This document shows, piece by piece, positions 24,531-33,486 of a DNA stretch of 42,136 nucleotides. Position 1 is the stretch's first letter, and each line of letters starts with the position of its first letter. A program made the translations under genes and the position numbers. Location of the stretch: positions 1 to 42,136 of the forward strand of contig CATZNW010000025.1 of assembly GCA_958422185.1 (NCBI GenBank), written 5' to 3'. This DNA is from an uncultured Clostridium sp. Lineage in GTDB: Bacteria > Bacillota > Clostridia > Oscillospirales > Acutalibacteraceae. Below the pieces are notes generated by a model. That model made no database searches. It saw nothing but the letters and a program-made list of their open reading frames with translations, and was not told where the DNA came from.

Positions 24531-25634
24531 GTGGCGAATGAATCCGCAGTGAAAGTAAAAGAGCCGTTTGTAAGGCTCACAAAAAAAGATAACGTTTCGC
24601 AGCTCAAGGCTTGGGGATATCGCGGCATCGCTCTTGTGCTCGGCCTTATTGCCGTTGCCGTATTTATGAAGATCGTTATTGATATAAGCCCTGCAGAGCT
24701 TTATTCAACCATGATAAAAGGTGCGTTCGGAAATAAGATATATCTTTCAAGCACGCTTATTTATACGGCCAAACTGCTTTGCATAGCCGTTGCCCTTGCC
24801 CCGGCTTTCAAAATGAGATTCTGGAATATCGGAGCGGAGGGTCAGCTTCTTGCAGGCGGCCTTGCAACCGCGATAGTAATGGTCTACTGCTCAACCGCTC
24901 TCCCGGCGGGAATCCTGTTTATTGTTATGCTTGTTGCGGCAATTGCGGCAGGCGCGCTTGTCGGGTTCCTGCCCGCCGTGTTCAAGGCGAAGTTCAATAC
25001 AAATGAAACACTGTTTACTCTTATGATGAACTATGTTGTCATAAAGCTGGTTGATTTCTTCTATGATAAATGGAAGGGCTCTGCTTCTTCACTGGGCAAG
25101 ATCAACAGGGCAACAAAAGCGGGATATCTTCCAGAACTGTTCGGAACGGACTGGGCTCTTAATACGGTTGTGGTTTTGATCCTCGCAGTGCTCGTTTTCC
25201 TCTATCTGAAGAAAACGAAACACGGTTATGAGATTGCCGTTGTCGGCGAATCGGTAAACACCGCAAGATATGCGGGCATAAATGTAAATAAGGTCATCAT
25301 ACGCACGATGATCATGTCCGGTGCAATATGCGGAGTCTGCGGCTTTTTGACCGTTGCCGGGCAGGACCATTCCATATCCTCCGGCACAACAGGCGGCGGA
25401 TACGGATTTACGGCTATAATCGTTGCCTGGCTTGCAAAATTCAATACGATCCAGATGGTGTTTATATCACTGTTTATCGTTGTTCTTGAAAGAGGTACAA
25501 ATCTGATTGCCAATTCGAACGACGCGTTTGATTCATCTGCTTCGCAGATCGTTATAGGTATAGTTTTGTTCTTCGTAATCGGTGCGGAATTCTTTATTAA
25601 TTATAAGCTGAATTTCCGCAAAAAGAACGCGTAA
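24531..25634 (+). CDS. Nucleoside ABC transporter permease 1
   Basis: A 367-aa integral membrane protein of the branched-chain amino acid/ribose permease fold (BPD_transp_2), with about nine hydrophobic segments after a 35-residue cytoplasmic N-terminus. The coupling region reads AVGESVNTARYAGINVNKV, matching NupP-type permeases. GTG start with GAGGAGG 10 nt upstream. It directly follows the ATPase gene and precedes permease 2 by 11 bp. Confidence 0.92.
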   Translation: MANESAVKVKEPFVRLTKKDNVSQLKAWGYRGIALVLGLIAVAVFMKIVIDISPAELYSTMIKGAFGNKIYLSSTLIYTAKLLCIAVALAPAFKMRFWNIGAEGQLLAGGLATAIVMVYCSTALPAGILFIVMLVAAIAAGALVGFLPAVFKAKFNTNETLFTLMMNYVVIKLVDFFYDKWKGSASSLGKINRATKAGYLPELFGTDWALNTVVVLILAVLVFLYLKKTKHGYEIAVVGESVNTARYAGINVNKVIIRTMIMSGAICGVCGFLTVAGQDHSISSGTTGGGYGFTAIIVAWLAKFNTIQMVFISLFIVVLERGTNLIANSNDAFDSSASQIVIGIVLFFVIGAEFFINYKLNFRKKNA

Positions 25635-25645
25635 GGAGGGCGGCA

Positions 25646-26632
25646 ATGGATAATTTAATTGTTTGGCTCACCAGAACGGTGATCTTCGGATCCGTTATTA
25701 TGTATGGCGCAATCGGCGAAACCTTAACGGAAAAGGCCGGAAATTTAAATTTAGGAACACCCGGAATTATGTGTATTGGCGCTGCTTTCGGCTTTTCGGG
25801 AGCGTATCTGTATCAGACCAATACGGAAGATCCGAGCGCCGTTTTGATCATTATTATCGGCCTTGGCTGCGCGTTTGCAGCTTCGTTTCTTGCCGGCGCG
25901 CTTTACAGCCTGCTGACAACAACGCTTCGTGTAAATCAAAATATAACAGGCCTTACGCTGACCATTTTCGGCGTTGGGCTTTCAAAATTTGTCGGCACCT
26001 TCATCATTCCGGAGGGTTCAACTTCAACAAAGGCTGATTTTGCAAACGAAGTGTTCTCTTATAAAATATTCGGAGCGCTCAGCAACGGTTTCGGTCAGGT
26101 GTTTTTCTCTTACGGATTTATGATGTATCTTGTTATTATCATAGCCGTAGTTGCGACTGTGTTTTTAAATAAAACCAAAGCCGGTCTTAATTTGCGCGCA
26201 GTCGGCGAATCTCCGGCAACTGCTGACGCGGCCGGAATAAACGTTACCAAATATAAGTATCTCGCAACCTGTATCGGTTCAGGTATTACAGGACTCGGCG
26301 GCGTATATTATGTGCTGGATTATAACTACGGAACATGGGCAACTGCAGCGGGCGACGCTATTGAGGCGCTTGCCTGGCTCTCCGTTGCGCTGGTTATCTT
26401 TGCAACGTGGAAGCCTGTAAATCTCATCTGGGGATCTTATATTTTCGGGTTCTGCTACTGGGCATACAACTACGTTCCCAGTGTGTTGGGATGGAATATA
26501 AATTCGTTTATTGCTCAGATGCTGCCGTATGTTGTAACGATCATCGTGCTTATCATAGGTTCCATGCGCAAGAAAAAGGAAAATCAGGGTCCGGCATCGC
26601 TCGGGTTGTCATATTTCAGGGAGGAAAGATAG
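25646..26632 (+). CDS. Nucleoside ABC transporter permease 2
   Basis: A 328-aa membrane protein, the NupQ-type partner of permease 1. It opens with GAIGETLTEKAGNLNLGTPGIM, the typical first-helix motif of this subfamily, and has the matching coupling loop AVGESPATADAAGINVTKY. AAGGAGGG lies just before the ATG. It ends 3 bp before hpt, showing that transport and purine salvage are co-expressed. Confidence 0.92.
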   Translation: MDNLIVWLTRTVIFGSVIMYGAIGETLTEKAGNLNLGTPGIMCIGAAFGFSGAYLYQTNTEDPSAVLIIIIGLGCAFAASFLAGALYSLLTTTLRVNQNITGLTLTIFGVGLSKFVGTFIIPEGSTSTKADFANEVFSYKIFGALSNGFGQVFFSYGFMMYLVIIIAVVATVFLNKTKAGLNLRAVGESPATADAAGINVTKYKYLATCIGSGITGLGGVYYVLDYNYGTWATAAGDAIEALAWLSVALVIFATWKPVNLIWGSYIFGFCYWAYNYVPSVLGWNINSFIAQMLPYVVTIIVLIIGSMRKKKENQGPASLGLSYFREER

Positions 26633-26635
26633 TCT

Positions 26636-27175
26636 ATGCATAAAGATGTGGAAAAAATACTGGTTTCCGAAGAAGAACTGAAGCAGATCAATAAAAGACT
26701 GGGCAAGAAAATAACCGAGGATTTCCGCGGCAAAAATCTTCTTGTTCTTGGCATACTGAAAGGCTGCGTGTTCTTTATGACGGATCTTGTGCGCTGCATT
26801 GAACTGCCGATGGGAATAGACTTCATGTCCGTATCTTCTTACGGCAGCGGCACGGAGTCAACAGGACGAGTAAAAATAACAAAGGATATAGATATCGATC
26901 TGAACGGCTGTGACGTTCTGATAGTGGAGGATATTCTGGACAGCGGCAGAACGCTTAAATATGTATCGGATATTCTCAGAACCCGCGGCGCGAAATCCAT
27001 CAGTATAGTAACGCTGCTTGATAAGCCCGAAAGGCGCGTTGCAGATATAATGCCCGATTATGTGGGCTGCAGCGTTCCGGATGAATTTGTTGTCGGATAC
27101 GGTCTTGACTATGACCAGAAATACAGAAACCTGCCGTATATAGGCGCTTTGAAACGCAGTATTTACGAAAAATAA
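26636..27175 (+). CDS. hpt: Hypoxanthine phosphoribosyltransferase
   Basis: Makes IMP or GMP from hypoxanthine or guanine and PRPP. The 179-aa size, the start MHKDVEKILVSEEEL and the flexible-loop region SVSSYGSGTESTG fit Hpt. The PRPP loop is VEDILDSGRT (97-106), with the acidic pair Glu98-Asp99, and the C-terminal VPDEFVVGYGLDY contacts the base. Last gene of the purine block, ended by a strong terminator. Confidence 0.96.
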   Translation: MHKDVEKILVSEEELKQINKRLGKKITEDFRGKNLLVLGILKGCVFFMTDLVRCIELPMGIDFMSVSSYGSGTESTGRVKITKDIDIDLNGCDVLIVEDILDSGRTLKYVSDILRTRGAKSISIVTLLDKPERRVADIMPDYVGCSVPDEFVVGYGLDYDQKYRNLPYIGALKRSIYEK

Positions 27176-27189
27176 TATATTATAGATCT

Positions 27190-27233
27190 GCCGTTCTGTT
27201 TAACTTTTTTGTATAAACAGAACGGCTTTTTTT
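27190..27233 (+). terminator. Terminator of the purine salvage block
   Basis: GCCGTTCTGTTTA (27190-27202) and TAAACAGAACGGC (27214-27226) form a perfect 13-bp stem followed by seven Ts. Confidence 0.95.
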
Positions 27234-27280
27234 ATTTCCGCTTAAATTTTTGTTAATTATTCATATTAAAATCAAAACAA

Positions 27281-27356
27281 ATTTGTAATATTTATTATAA
27301 AAATATATAAAAAAGTTGTTTATTTTGTAATTATTTAATGATATAATATTACAAAT
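27281..27356. promoter_or_regulatory. Promoter region with 12-bp inverted repeat
   Basis: ATTTGTAATATT (27281-27292) and AATATTACAAAT (27345-27356) are exact reverse complements 52 bp apart in AT-rich DNA. The right arm overlaps a TATAAT (27342-27347). No clear -35 is seen at the right distance, so the promoter may need an activator. Confidence 0.5.
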
Positions 27357-27390
27357 ATAATGGATTAATAGGCGTGTTGTGTGCTGCGGA

Positions 27391-27400
27391 AAAGGGGTGA
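27391..27400 (+). promoter_or_regulatory. Ribosome site that decides the lipoprotein start
   Basis: AAAGGGGTGA lies 4 nt before an in-frame TTG at 27405. It falls inside the coding extension that the GTG at 27381 would give, so the TTG is preferred. Confidence 0.65.
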
Positions 27401-27404
27401 AGGC

Positions 27405-28715
27405 TTGAAGTGGATCAAAATAATCTCCGCGGCAGTTTTTATTTCTTTCGTTCTTAGCGGCTGTTCATTCAGGCTTGCGTCGTCTGTGGACGAGCTTATT
27501 TCGCCCGTTTCTCCTCAGGGGGACGATGCGGATGTTCAAAACGCTCTTTCCTCTTTTTTAAGCGGAGGATATACCCTTAAAACACCGTCCGGCGGCGAAT
27601 ATACAACCGCTTTCAGTTTCTTTGATACGGACGGGGATTCTGCAGACGAGGCTGTCGTTTTTTACGAGCCTGAAAAGACTCCCGGCAAGATCAGCATGGC
27701 GGTTATAGATCGAAACACGGATAACTGGTCAGTGATCTGTAATGTTTCCAGCGAATATTCTGATGTTTATTCCCTTTCTTTTTCAGATCTTACGGGCGAC
27801 GGAGTCTGTGAGCTGGTTGTTCTCTGGGATGTTATCGTCAATTCCACCAATCATGTTCTTACTGTTTATTCCCAAACCAGTAGCGGGGAATATTCGCTTG
27901 CGCCCATAGGCTCTGAACTGACCGTAAACAACTGTATACCTGTTGATATGGATCTTGATTCCGTCAATGAGATGCTTGTTTTCACAATTGAATCCACAGA
28001 CGGTATTTCCGCCTCCGCAACCCTTTATGAATATACGGACAGCGGCCGTGAAACGCTTGGCAGAACAAGACTGGACGGCCATATAAGCTATTACGACGAA
28101 ATAAAATATAATGTTGACAATGGTCGCGTGTATGTATATGCTGACGCTGTTAAATCAGACGGTACGCAGATGCTGACGGAGGTCATTTACTGGTCTGATT
28201 ATTATGATACGATCATCTCTCCGTTTTACAGTTACTCAAGCGGCGTTACAAGCGCAACATCGCGCAGTGCCATGATGAACTGCGCGGATATTGATGATGA
28301 CGGAATCATTGAAATACCCACAGACGCTCAAAAGGATTCCATGCCGGCGGACGTCCTTGCCGTTGAATGGAATAAATATAACGATTCCGTGCTGGTAAAA
28401 ACATGTTCTTCGCTTGTTGTTGTTAAAGATGAATATCAGCTCATCATTCCTGATGAGTATTTTGATAAGATCAGGGTTGCATATTCGCCCGACAACTCAC
28501 TTCTTACCGTAACGGATGAAAATGACAGTGTTCTGTTTACCGTAATGTGTGTGTTAAAGGCGCATTATGACGAATCTTCCTCCGCATACAGCGGGTATGC
28601 CGTTGTTGAGGAGAATGCAGGCTATGTTTATCTGTCTCAGACGGGGGAGAGCGGCGGCTCCGATTTTTCGGAACAGGCCGTCCGGTCAATGCTTAAAACC
28701 GATAAAGGAGAATAA
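27405..28715 (+). CDS. Lipoprotein with FG-GAP/VCBS-like repeats, linked to a two-component system
   Basis: A 436-aa protein I cannot assign to a characterised family. From the TTG at 27405 it starts MKWIKIISAAVF and has a textbook lipoprotein signal ending LSGC with Cys20. The mature part carries repeated Asp-rich loops followed by beta strands: FFDTDGDSADEAVVF, FSDLTGDGVCELVVL, DMDLDSVNEMLVF, CADIDDDGIIEIP. These resemble FG-GAP/VCBS repeats, so a calcium-binding beta-propeller on the outer face of the membrane is plausible. It is 3 bp upstream of a response regulator and its kinase, suggesting a sensory or accessory role for that pair. Confidence 0.75.
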   Translation: MKWIKIISAAVFISFVLSGCSFRLASSVDELISPVSPQGDDADVQNALSSFLSGGYTLKTPSGGEYTTAFSFFDTDGDSADEAVVFYEPEKTPGKISMAVIDRNTDNWSVICNVSSEYSDVYSLSFSDLTGDGVCELVVLWDVIVNSTNHVLTVYSQTSSGEYSLAPIGSELTVNNCIPVDMDLDSVNEMLVFTIESTDGISASATLYEYTDSGRETLGRTRLDGHISYYDEIKYNVDNGRVYVYADAVKSDGTQMLTEVIYWSDYYDTIISPFYSYSSGVTSATSRSAMMNCADIDDDGIIEIPTDAQKDSMPADVLAVEWNKYNDSVLVKTCSSLVVVKDEYQLIIPDEYFDKIRVAYSPDNSLLTVTDENDSVLFTVMCVLKAHYDESSSAYSGYAVVEENAGYVYLSQTGESGGSDFSEQAVRSMLKTDKGE

Positions 28716-28718
28716 TCT

Positions 28719-29432
28719 ATGAAAAAGGTACTTGTTGCCGAGGATGAGGAATCCATCCGCGAATTTATAGTGATCAATCTCACAAGGAGCGGCTATGATG
28801 TTGAGCAGGCGGAAAACGGCGCCGTTGCTTTGGAACTGTTTTCAAAGGATGAAGCGTCATTCGATGTTGCGATATTGGACATCATGATGCCCGAGGTGGA
28901 TGGTTTAACGGTGTGTAAGGAACTGCGCAAAAGATCTTCCGATCTTGGCATAATCATGCTCTCCGCGAAAACGCAGGAAATGGATAAGGTGACCGGACTT
29001 CTTGTAGGCGCGGACGATTATGTAACAAAGCCGTTTTCACCAAGTGAGTTAATGGCGCGTGTGGACGCAGTATACCGCCGCGTTGAAATGACCCGTGGAT
29101 TCAGAAAAGCAGACGCGTCACTGGATGTGATCACGCTTGATGAATTTGAACTCAATTTGAGAAACCGTACTCTGTCCAAATCCGGCAGACTCATTGAACT
29201 GACTCAGGTCGAATTTCAGATTATAGAGTATTTCTTTAAGAATCCGAACGCCGCATTAAGCAGAACAAGTATTCTGAAGCAGGTATGGGGAGAAAATTAT
29301 TACGGCGACGAGAAGATAGTGGATGTTAATATCCGCCGCCTGAGAATGAAGATAGAAGACAATCCGTCATCGCCCACAAGGCTTGTAACCATTTGGGGAC
29401 TTGGCTATAAGTGGATCACATCCTCAAAATAA
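28719..29432 (+). CDS. OmpR/PhoB-family response regulator
   Basis: A 237-aa DNA-binding response regulator. The receiver domain (1-120) has the acidic pair in AEDEE, phospho-acceptor Asp54 in AILDIMMPE and Lys104 in VTKPFSP. The C-terminal winged helix (about 140-235) has the OmpR-type pattern LTQVEFQIIEYF, VDVNIRRLRMKIE and IWGLGYKW. AAAGGAG precedes the ATG. Its kinase follows 18 bp later. Targets are unknown. Confidence 0.95.
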   Translation: MKKVLVAEDEESIREFIVINLTRSGYDVEQAENGAVALELFSKDEASFDVAILDIMMPEVDGLTVCKELRKRSSDLGIIMLSAKTQEMDKVTGLLVGADDYVTKPFSPSELMARVDAVYRRVEMTRGFRKADASLDVITLDEFELNLRNRTLSKSGRLIELTQVEFQIIEYFFKNPNAALSRTSILKQVWGENYYGDEKIVDVNIRRLRMKIEDNPSSPTRLVTIWGLGYKWITSSK

Positions 29433-29450
29433 ATAAAAGAAGAGTTGTAA

Positions 29451-30989
29451 ATGAAGAATAAGCTTGCTCAAAAACTACATATTCTCAGAATAGACGGGCT
29501 TACAAGAAGGTGGCTTTTAAATATATTGCTTGTTGTTGTGGCCCTTCTGATTGCGGCATTTGTTGCGGCAAGCGTTTTTATAAAAAATTATTATTACGGT
29601 TCGGTTCAGGGCATTCTTGAATCCGGCGCCTCGGCTAATTCGGTAGAGTACTTTTCCTCAAATCTCGATTCCGGTATGTCGCTGGAGGCTTCAGCCGCCA
29701 GATTTATTGACAGCTATTCTTATAAAGAAAAAACAACCGTTTGGGTTATTAATAACGACGGCGAAGTGATCGCCTCATCAAACGGTTTTTTGATAGAAAA
29801 CTGCGAAATGCCTGATTTTACCTCCGCCATGTCCGGAGACGACGGCACGGGCGAATATACCGGAAGAATAACGGAGGACGGCGATAAGATCATGGCCCTC
29901 ACGCGCGTGATTCAGAATTCCCGCGGTACAAATGTCGGCGCCGTACGCGTTATGACTTCTATCGGCGAGGTGGATTCCCAGATAGGCGCGATCATAGTTA
30001 TTCTGTTTTTTATAATATTGTTTATATTTGCAATCATCCTGCTCTCCAATCTGTTTTTTATAAGATCGATCATTATACCGATCAGGGAGATCACCGAGAC
30101 AACAAAAAAAATTGCCGGCGGTAATCTTGACTCACGAATAGAAAAAAAATATGACGATGAAATAGGGAATCTTTGCGATTCCATCAATTCCATGGCCTCT
30201 GAGATCGCAACGGCGGATAAGATGAAAAACGATTTCATTTCCACCATTTCACATGAACTCAGAACGCCGCTGACGTCCATTAAGGGCTGGGCTGAAACTC
30301 TGTTTTACAGCAAGGAGATCCAGCAGGACGAGCTGACTGTTAAGGGCCTGCAGGTCATCGTTAAGGAGGCCGGCAGACTGGAGGGATTTGTTGAGGAACT
30401 GCTTGACTTCAGCAGACTCCAGAGCGGACGAATGATATTAAGGCTGGTTAAAACGGATATTTTTGCCGAACTTGACGAAACTGTTTTTACCTTCTGCGAA
30501 AGGGCTATGAGGGAAGGCATTGAGGTAAGATACAGTATTCCGGATCTGGCCGCGCCCGCAAACGCTGATCCGAACAGGCTTAAGCAAGTGTTCATGAATA
30601 TTCTTGACAATGCGCTGAAATATTCGCGCGCGCCAAGTAAAATTTTCGTCAAAGCGGAGTTCTCACAGCTTAACGGCGGTCCTGCCGTAAAGATCTCCGT
30701 TGCAGACCAGGGCTGCGGAATATCAAAAGAGGATCTGCCTCATGTGTTTGATAAATTTTATAAAGCCAATGTTTCGGTCAGAGGCTCTGGTATAGGTCTT
30801 GCCGTAACTAATGAGATCGTTAATCTGCATAAGGGCAAGCTGGAAATTGACAGCGAAGAGGGGAAAGGCACCCTTGTTACTATTTATCTTCCTGTTGACA
30901 GCGTCCCGTCACAGCAGGAAATAGATATGGCTTCGTCGGGTCAGCAGCAGGTCACGGATGAGGATATAACTCTGAAAGGTGTTAAATAA
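29451..30989 (+). CDS. Sensor histidine kinase (HAMP, HisKA, HATPase)
   Basis: A 512-aa membrane kinase. TM1 is about 21-43, an extracytoplasmic sensor region runs to about 177, and TM2 is about 178-204. HAMP follows, then HisKA with the phospho-accepting His268 in SHELRTPL. The catalytic domain has N box DNALKYS, G1 DQGCGISK, F box FDKFYK and G2 GSGIGLAV. The tail is Gln/Ser-rich. The layout resembles PhoR/WalK-like kinases, though no PAS domain is evident. Likely partner: the regulator encoded just upstream. Confidence 0.94.
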   Translation: MKNKLAQKLHILRIDGLTRRWLLNILLVVVALLIAAFVAASVFIKNYYYGSVQGILESGASANSVEYFSSNLDSGMSLEASAARFIDSYSYKEKTTVWVINNDGEVIASSNGFLIENCEMPDFTSAMSGDDGTGEYTGRITEDGDKIMALTRVIQNSRGTNVGAVRVMTSIGEVDSQIGAIIVILFFIILFIFAIILLSNLFFIRSIIIPIREITETTKKIAGGNLDSRIEKKYDDEIGNLCDSINSMASEIATADKMKNDFISTISHELRTPLTSIKGWAETLFYSKEIQQDELTVKGLQVIVKEAGRLEGFVEELLDFSRLQSGRMILRLVKTDIFAELDETVFTFCERAMREGIEVRYSIPDLAAPANADPNRLKQVFMNILDNALKYSRAPSKIFVKAEFSQLNGGPAVKISVADQGCGISKEDLPHVFDKFYKANVSVRGSGIGLAVTNEIVNLHKGKLEIDSEEGKGTLVTIYLPVDSVPSQQEIDMASSGQQQVTDEDITLKGVK

Positions 30990-30991
30990 TA

Positions 30992-31960
30992 ATGAGCAAA
31001 AAGACGCACAAAACTTCAGTAGGCGGGCAGGCACTTATAGAAGGCGTTATGATGCAGGGCCCGCGCGGTATGGCAACCGCTGTCAGAAAGCCTGACGGCG
31101 AGATCCTTACCGAATATCACAGCATACAACTCCTTCGCAATAAAAATAAATTCTTTAATATTCCGATTATTCGCGGCATAGTGGGCTTTGTTGAATCTAT
31201 GATCATGGGTTATAAGACTTTAATGTATTCCGCTGAAGTTTCCGGGATGGAGGATTTTGAAGAGGAGGATATGAGCAAGTTTGAACGCTGGCTCAATGAT
31301 AAATTCGGCGAAAAACTTGTCAGCGTTGTTGCCGGTATTGGCTCAGTGCTTGGCGTGATTCTTGCCTTTGCGCTTTTTTTCTACCTGCCCGTGTTGATTT
31401 TTAATAAGGCAAACGAATGGGCCGGCGGCGCTATCACAGATTATCAGGGTCTTATAGAAGGCTCTATGAAAATCGTTATCTTCATAATATACATAGCCGC
31501 CGTAAGCCGTATGAAAGATATAAAAAGGCTGTTTATGTATCACGGAGCGGAGCATAAATCCATTGCCTGCTATGAAGCGGGTCTTGATCTGACGGTGGAG
31601 AACGCAAGAAACTGCACGCGCTTTCATCCAAGATGCGGAACATCTTTTATATTTGTCGTTCTTATTTTCAGTATAGTTTTTTACACGATCATTGCCAAGA
31701 TATTTCCGGAAATAGCGGCGGTCAGGGTGCTGTGGCTTATTCTGAAACTTGCTTTTCTGCCGATAATAATGGGCATTTGCTATGAGTTTATAAGATATGC
31801 CGGAAGGCATGATAATCTTTTTGTAAAGATCGTTTCCGCACCGGGACTCTGGATGCAGCGACTCACTACAAAAGAGCCGACAGACGATATTCTTGAAGTC
31901 GGAATTGCCGCCATCAAAGCGGTAATTACGGATAATCCAGAGGATGATGAGATAAAGTGA
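30992..31960 (+). CDS. DUF1385 family membrane protein
   Basis: A 322-aa protein with the DUF1385 signatures GGQALIEGVMMQGP near the N-terminus and HGAEHKSIACYEAG plus CTRFHPRCGTSF in the second half. Four hydrophobic segments are visible (about 112-135, 155-172, 220-240 and 246-268). Function is unknown; in Firmicutes it is typically next to prmC, as here, where its stop overlaps the prmC start by four bases (GTGA). Confidence 0.9.
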   Translation: MSKKTHKTSVGGQALIEGVMMQGPRGMATAVRKPDGEILTEYHSIQLLRNKNKFFNIPIIRGIVGFVESMIMGYKTLMYSAEVSGMEDFEEEDMSKFERWLNDKFGEKLVSVVAGIGSVLGVILAFALFFYLPVLIFNKANEWAGGAITDYQGLIEGSMKIVIFIIYIAAVSRMKDIKRLFMYHGAEHKSIACYEAGLDLTVENARNCTRFHPRCGTSFIFVVLIFSIVFYTIIAKIFPEIAAVRVLWLILKLAFLPIIMGICYEFIRYAGRHDNLFVKIVSAPGLWMQRLTTKEPTDDILEVGIAAIKAVITDNPEDDEIK

Positions 31961-32793
31961 ACCTTAAAGAGGCGTATAATTACTGCGTTTACTTTTTGAG
32001 CGCAAACGGCGTTGATGAAGCTGAATTCAAATCCCTTTGTCTTGTGTGCGGCATTGCCGGCATAAAGAACAGTGAGTTTGAAAATCATAAAGAAGACAGC
32101 ATAATGCTTAAACCTGTCGCCGATGCGCTCTGGAAACTCAAAAGCGGTGAGCCGCTCCAGTATGTTTTGGGAAAATGGGATTTTTACGAATCCGAGTTCT
32201 GTGTGGGCAAAGGCGTGCTTATCCCGCGTCCCGAAACGGAAGAATTGACTGATCTGGCGGTTGCCGCCGCAAAAAAGATCGGTTCACCGTTGGTTTATGA
32301 TCTGTGTTCCGGCAGCGGATGCATAGGCATCAGTATCGCAAAGGCTGTGCCGAAGGCGGATGTTTACTGTATTGAAAAAAGCCCTGCGGCAATGACATAT
32401 CTTCTAAAAAACTGCCAGGGAGTTCGGAATGCGCATCCTGTTTCAGGCGATGTGTTAGATGCTGTATCGTTCAGCAGTATCGGGGAAAACAGTATAGATA
32501 TTATCGTTTCCAATCCTCCGTATATTCGAACTTCCGATCTCTCTGCATTGCAGAGGGAAGTGCAGTTCGAGCCCAAAGAGGCGCTTGACGGAGGAGAGAG
32601 CGGTCTTGATTTCTATGTTTATATAATTAAAGAGTGGAAGAGATTTCTCAAGCCCGGCGGCGTCCTTTTTTTTGAGATAGGAAACGATCAGGGGCAGAAA
32701 GTTACAGAGCTGTTAACTCAAAACGGTTATAAGAATATAAGAGTTAAAAACGATATTTACGGCAATCCCCGTATGGCCGTATCGCAAAAATGA
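31957..32793 (+). CDS. prmC: Peptide chain release factor N(5)-glutamine methyltransferase
   Basis: Methylates the glutamine of the GGQ motif in release factors 1 and 2. The 278-aa protein has the SAM-binding motif VYDLCSGSGCIGIS (113-126) and the catalytic NPPY (186-189) that contacts the glutamine amide. The N-terminal helical domain is present (LQYVLGKWDFY). GTG start overlapping DUF1385. No prfA lies next to it in this window. Confidence 0.93.
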   Translation: MNLKEAYNYCVYFLSANGVDEAEFKSLCLVCGIAGIKNSEFENHKEDSIMLKPVADALWKLKSGEPLQYVLGKWDFYESEFCVGKGVLIPRPETEELTDLAVAAAKKIGSPLVYDLCSGSGCIGISIAKAVPKADVYCIEKSPAAMTYLLKNCQGVRNAHPVSGDVLDAVSFSSIGENSIDIIVSNPPYIRTSDLSALQREVQFEPKEALDGGESGLDFYVYIIKEWKRFLKPGGVLFFEIGNDQGQKVTELLTQNGYKNIRVKNDIYGNPRMAVSQK

Positions 32794-32808
32794 CTGAGGG
32801 GGTTTTTT

Positions 32809-33477
32809 ATGTCTTCATTGATTTCCGCAATATTATCAGGTGATGTTACCGTTGTGATCATGCTTGTTATAGCAAGGGCGATCGTAGTATTTCTGTGTCT
32901 GCCGGTGCATGAACTGTGCCATGGTCTTGCGGCGTATAAGTTAGGCGATGATACCGCCAAAAGAATGGGCAGACTGTCGTTCAATCCCATTGCTCACCTT
33001 GACCCAATAGGAACCATTATGATATTTCTCTTCGGGATCGGGTATGCAAAGCCCGTTCCTATAAATCCGCTCAAATTCAAGGATTACAGAAAAGGCGTTG
33101 CGCTGACCGCTCTTGCGGGGCCGCTGTCAAACCTTGTAATGGCGTTTGTTGCCGCTTTTGTTTCAGCGGCGGTGGGCCATATCTTTCAGACATCTGCTGC
33201 GGCGCAGCTGATAACGCTTTTGTTTTCGCTTACTGCCAGTATAAATATATCGCTGGCGGTCTTCAATCTTCTGCCGATACCGCCGCTTGACGGTTCCCGT
33301 ATTCTTGGCATGGTCCTGCCGGACAGATTGTATGAAAAATATTTTCGTTATGAGCGTGTCATCATGATAGTTCTTATGGTGCTTTTGTTTACCGGAGTAC
33401 TCAACGGCCCGCTTGCATTTTTAAATAATATATTCAGAAATTTTGTATTTTTTATTCCGAATCTTATTTTCGGTTAA
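32809..33477 (+). CDS. Site-2 protease family (M50) membrane metalloprotease
   Basis: A 222-aa polytopic zinc protease. The catalytic HELCH motif is His34-Glu35-His38 in the first helix; LLPIPPLDGSRIL supplies the third zinc ligand (the Asp of the NPxPPLDG-type motif). Typical of small Firmicutes M50 proteins encoded next to scpA. Role: intramembrane proteolysis, target unknown. GAGGG lies ahead of the ATG. Confidence 0.9.
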   Translation: MSSLISAILSGDVTVVIMLVIARAIVVFLCLPVHELCHGLAAYKLGDDTAKRMGRLSFNPIAHLDPIGTIMIFLFGIGYAKPVPINPLKFKDYRKGVALTALAGPLSNLVMAFVAAFVSAAVGHIFQTSAAAQLITLLFSLTASINISLAVFNLLPIPPLDGSRILGMVLPDRLYEKYFRYERVIMIVLMVLLFTGVLNGPLAFLNNIFRNFVFFIPNLIFG

Positions 33478-33486
33478 AGAGGATTT

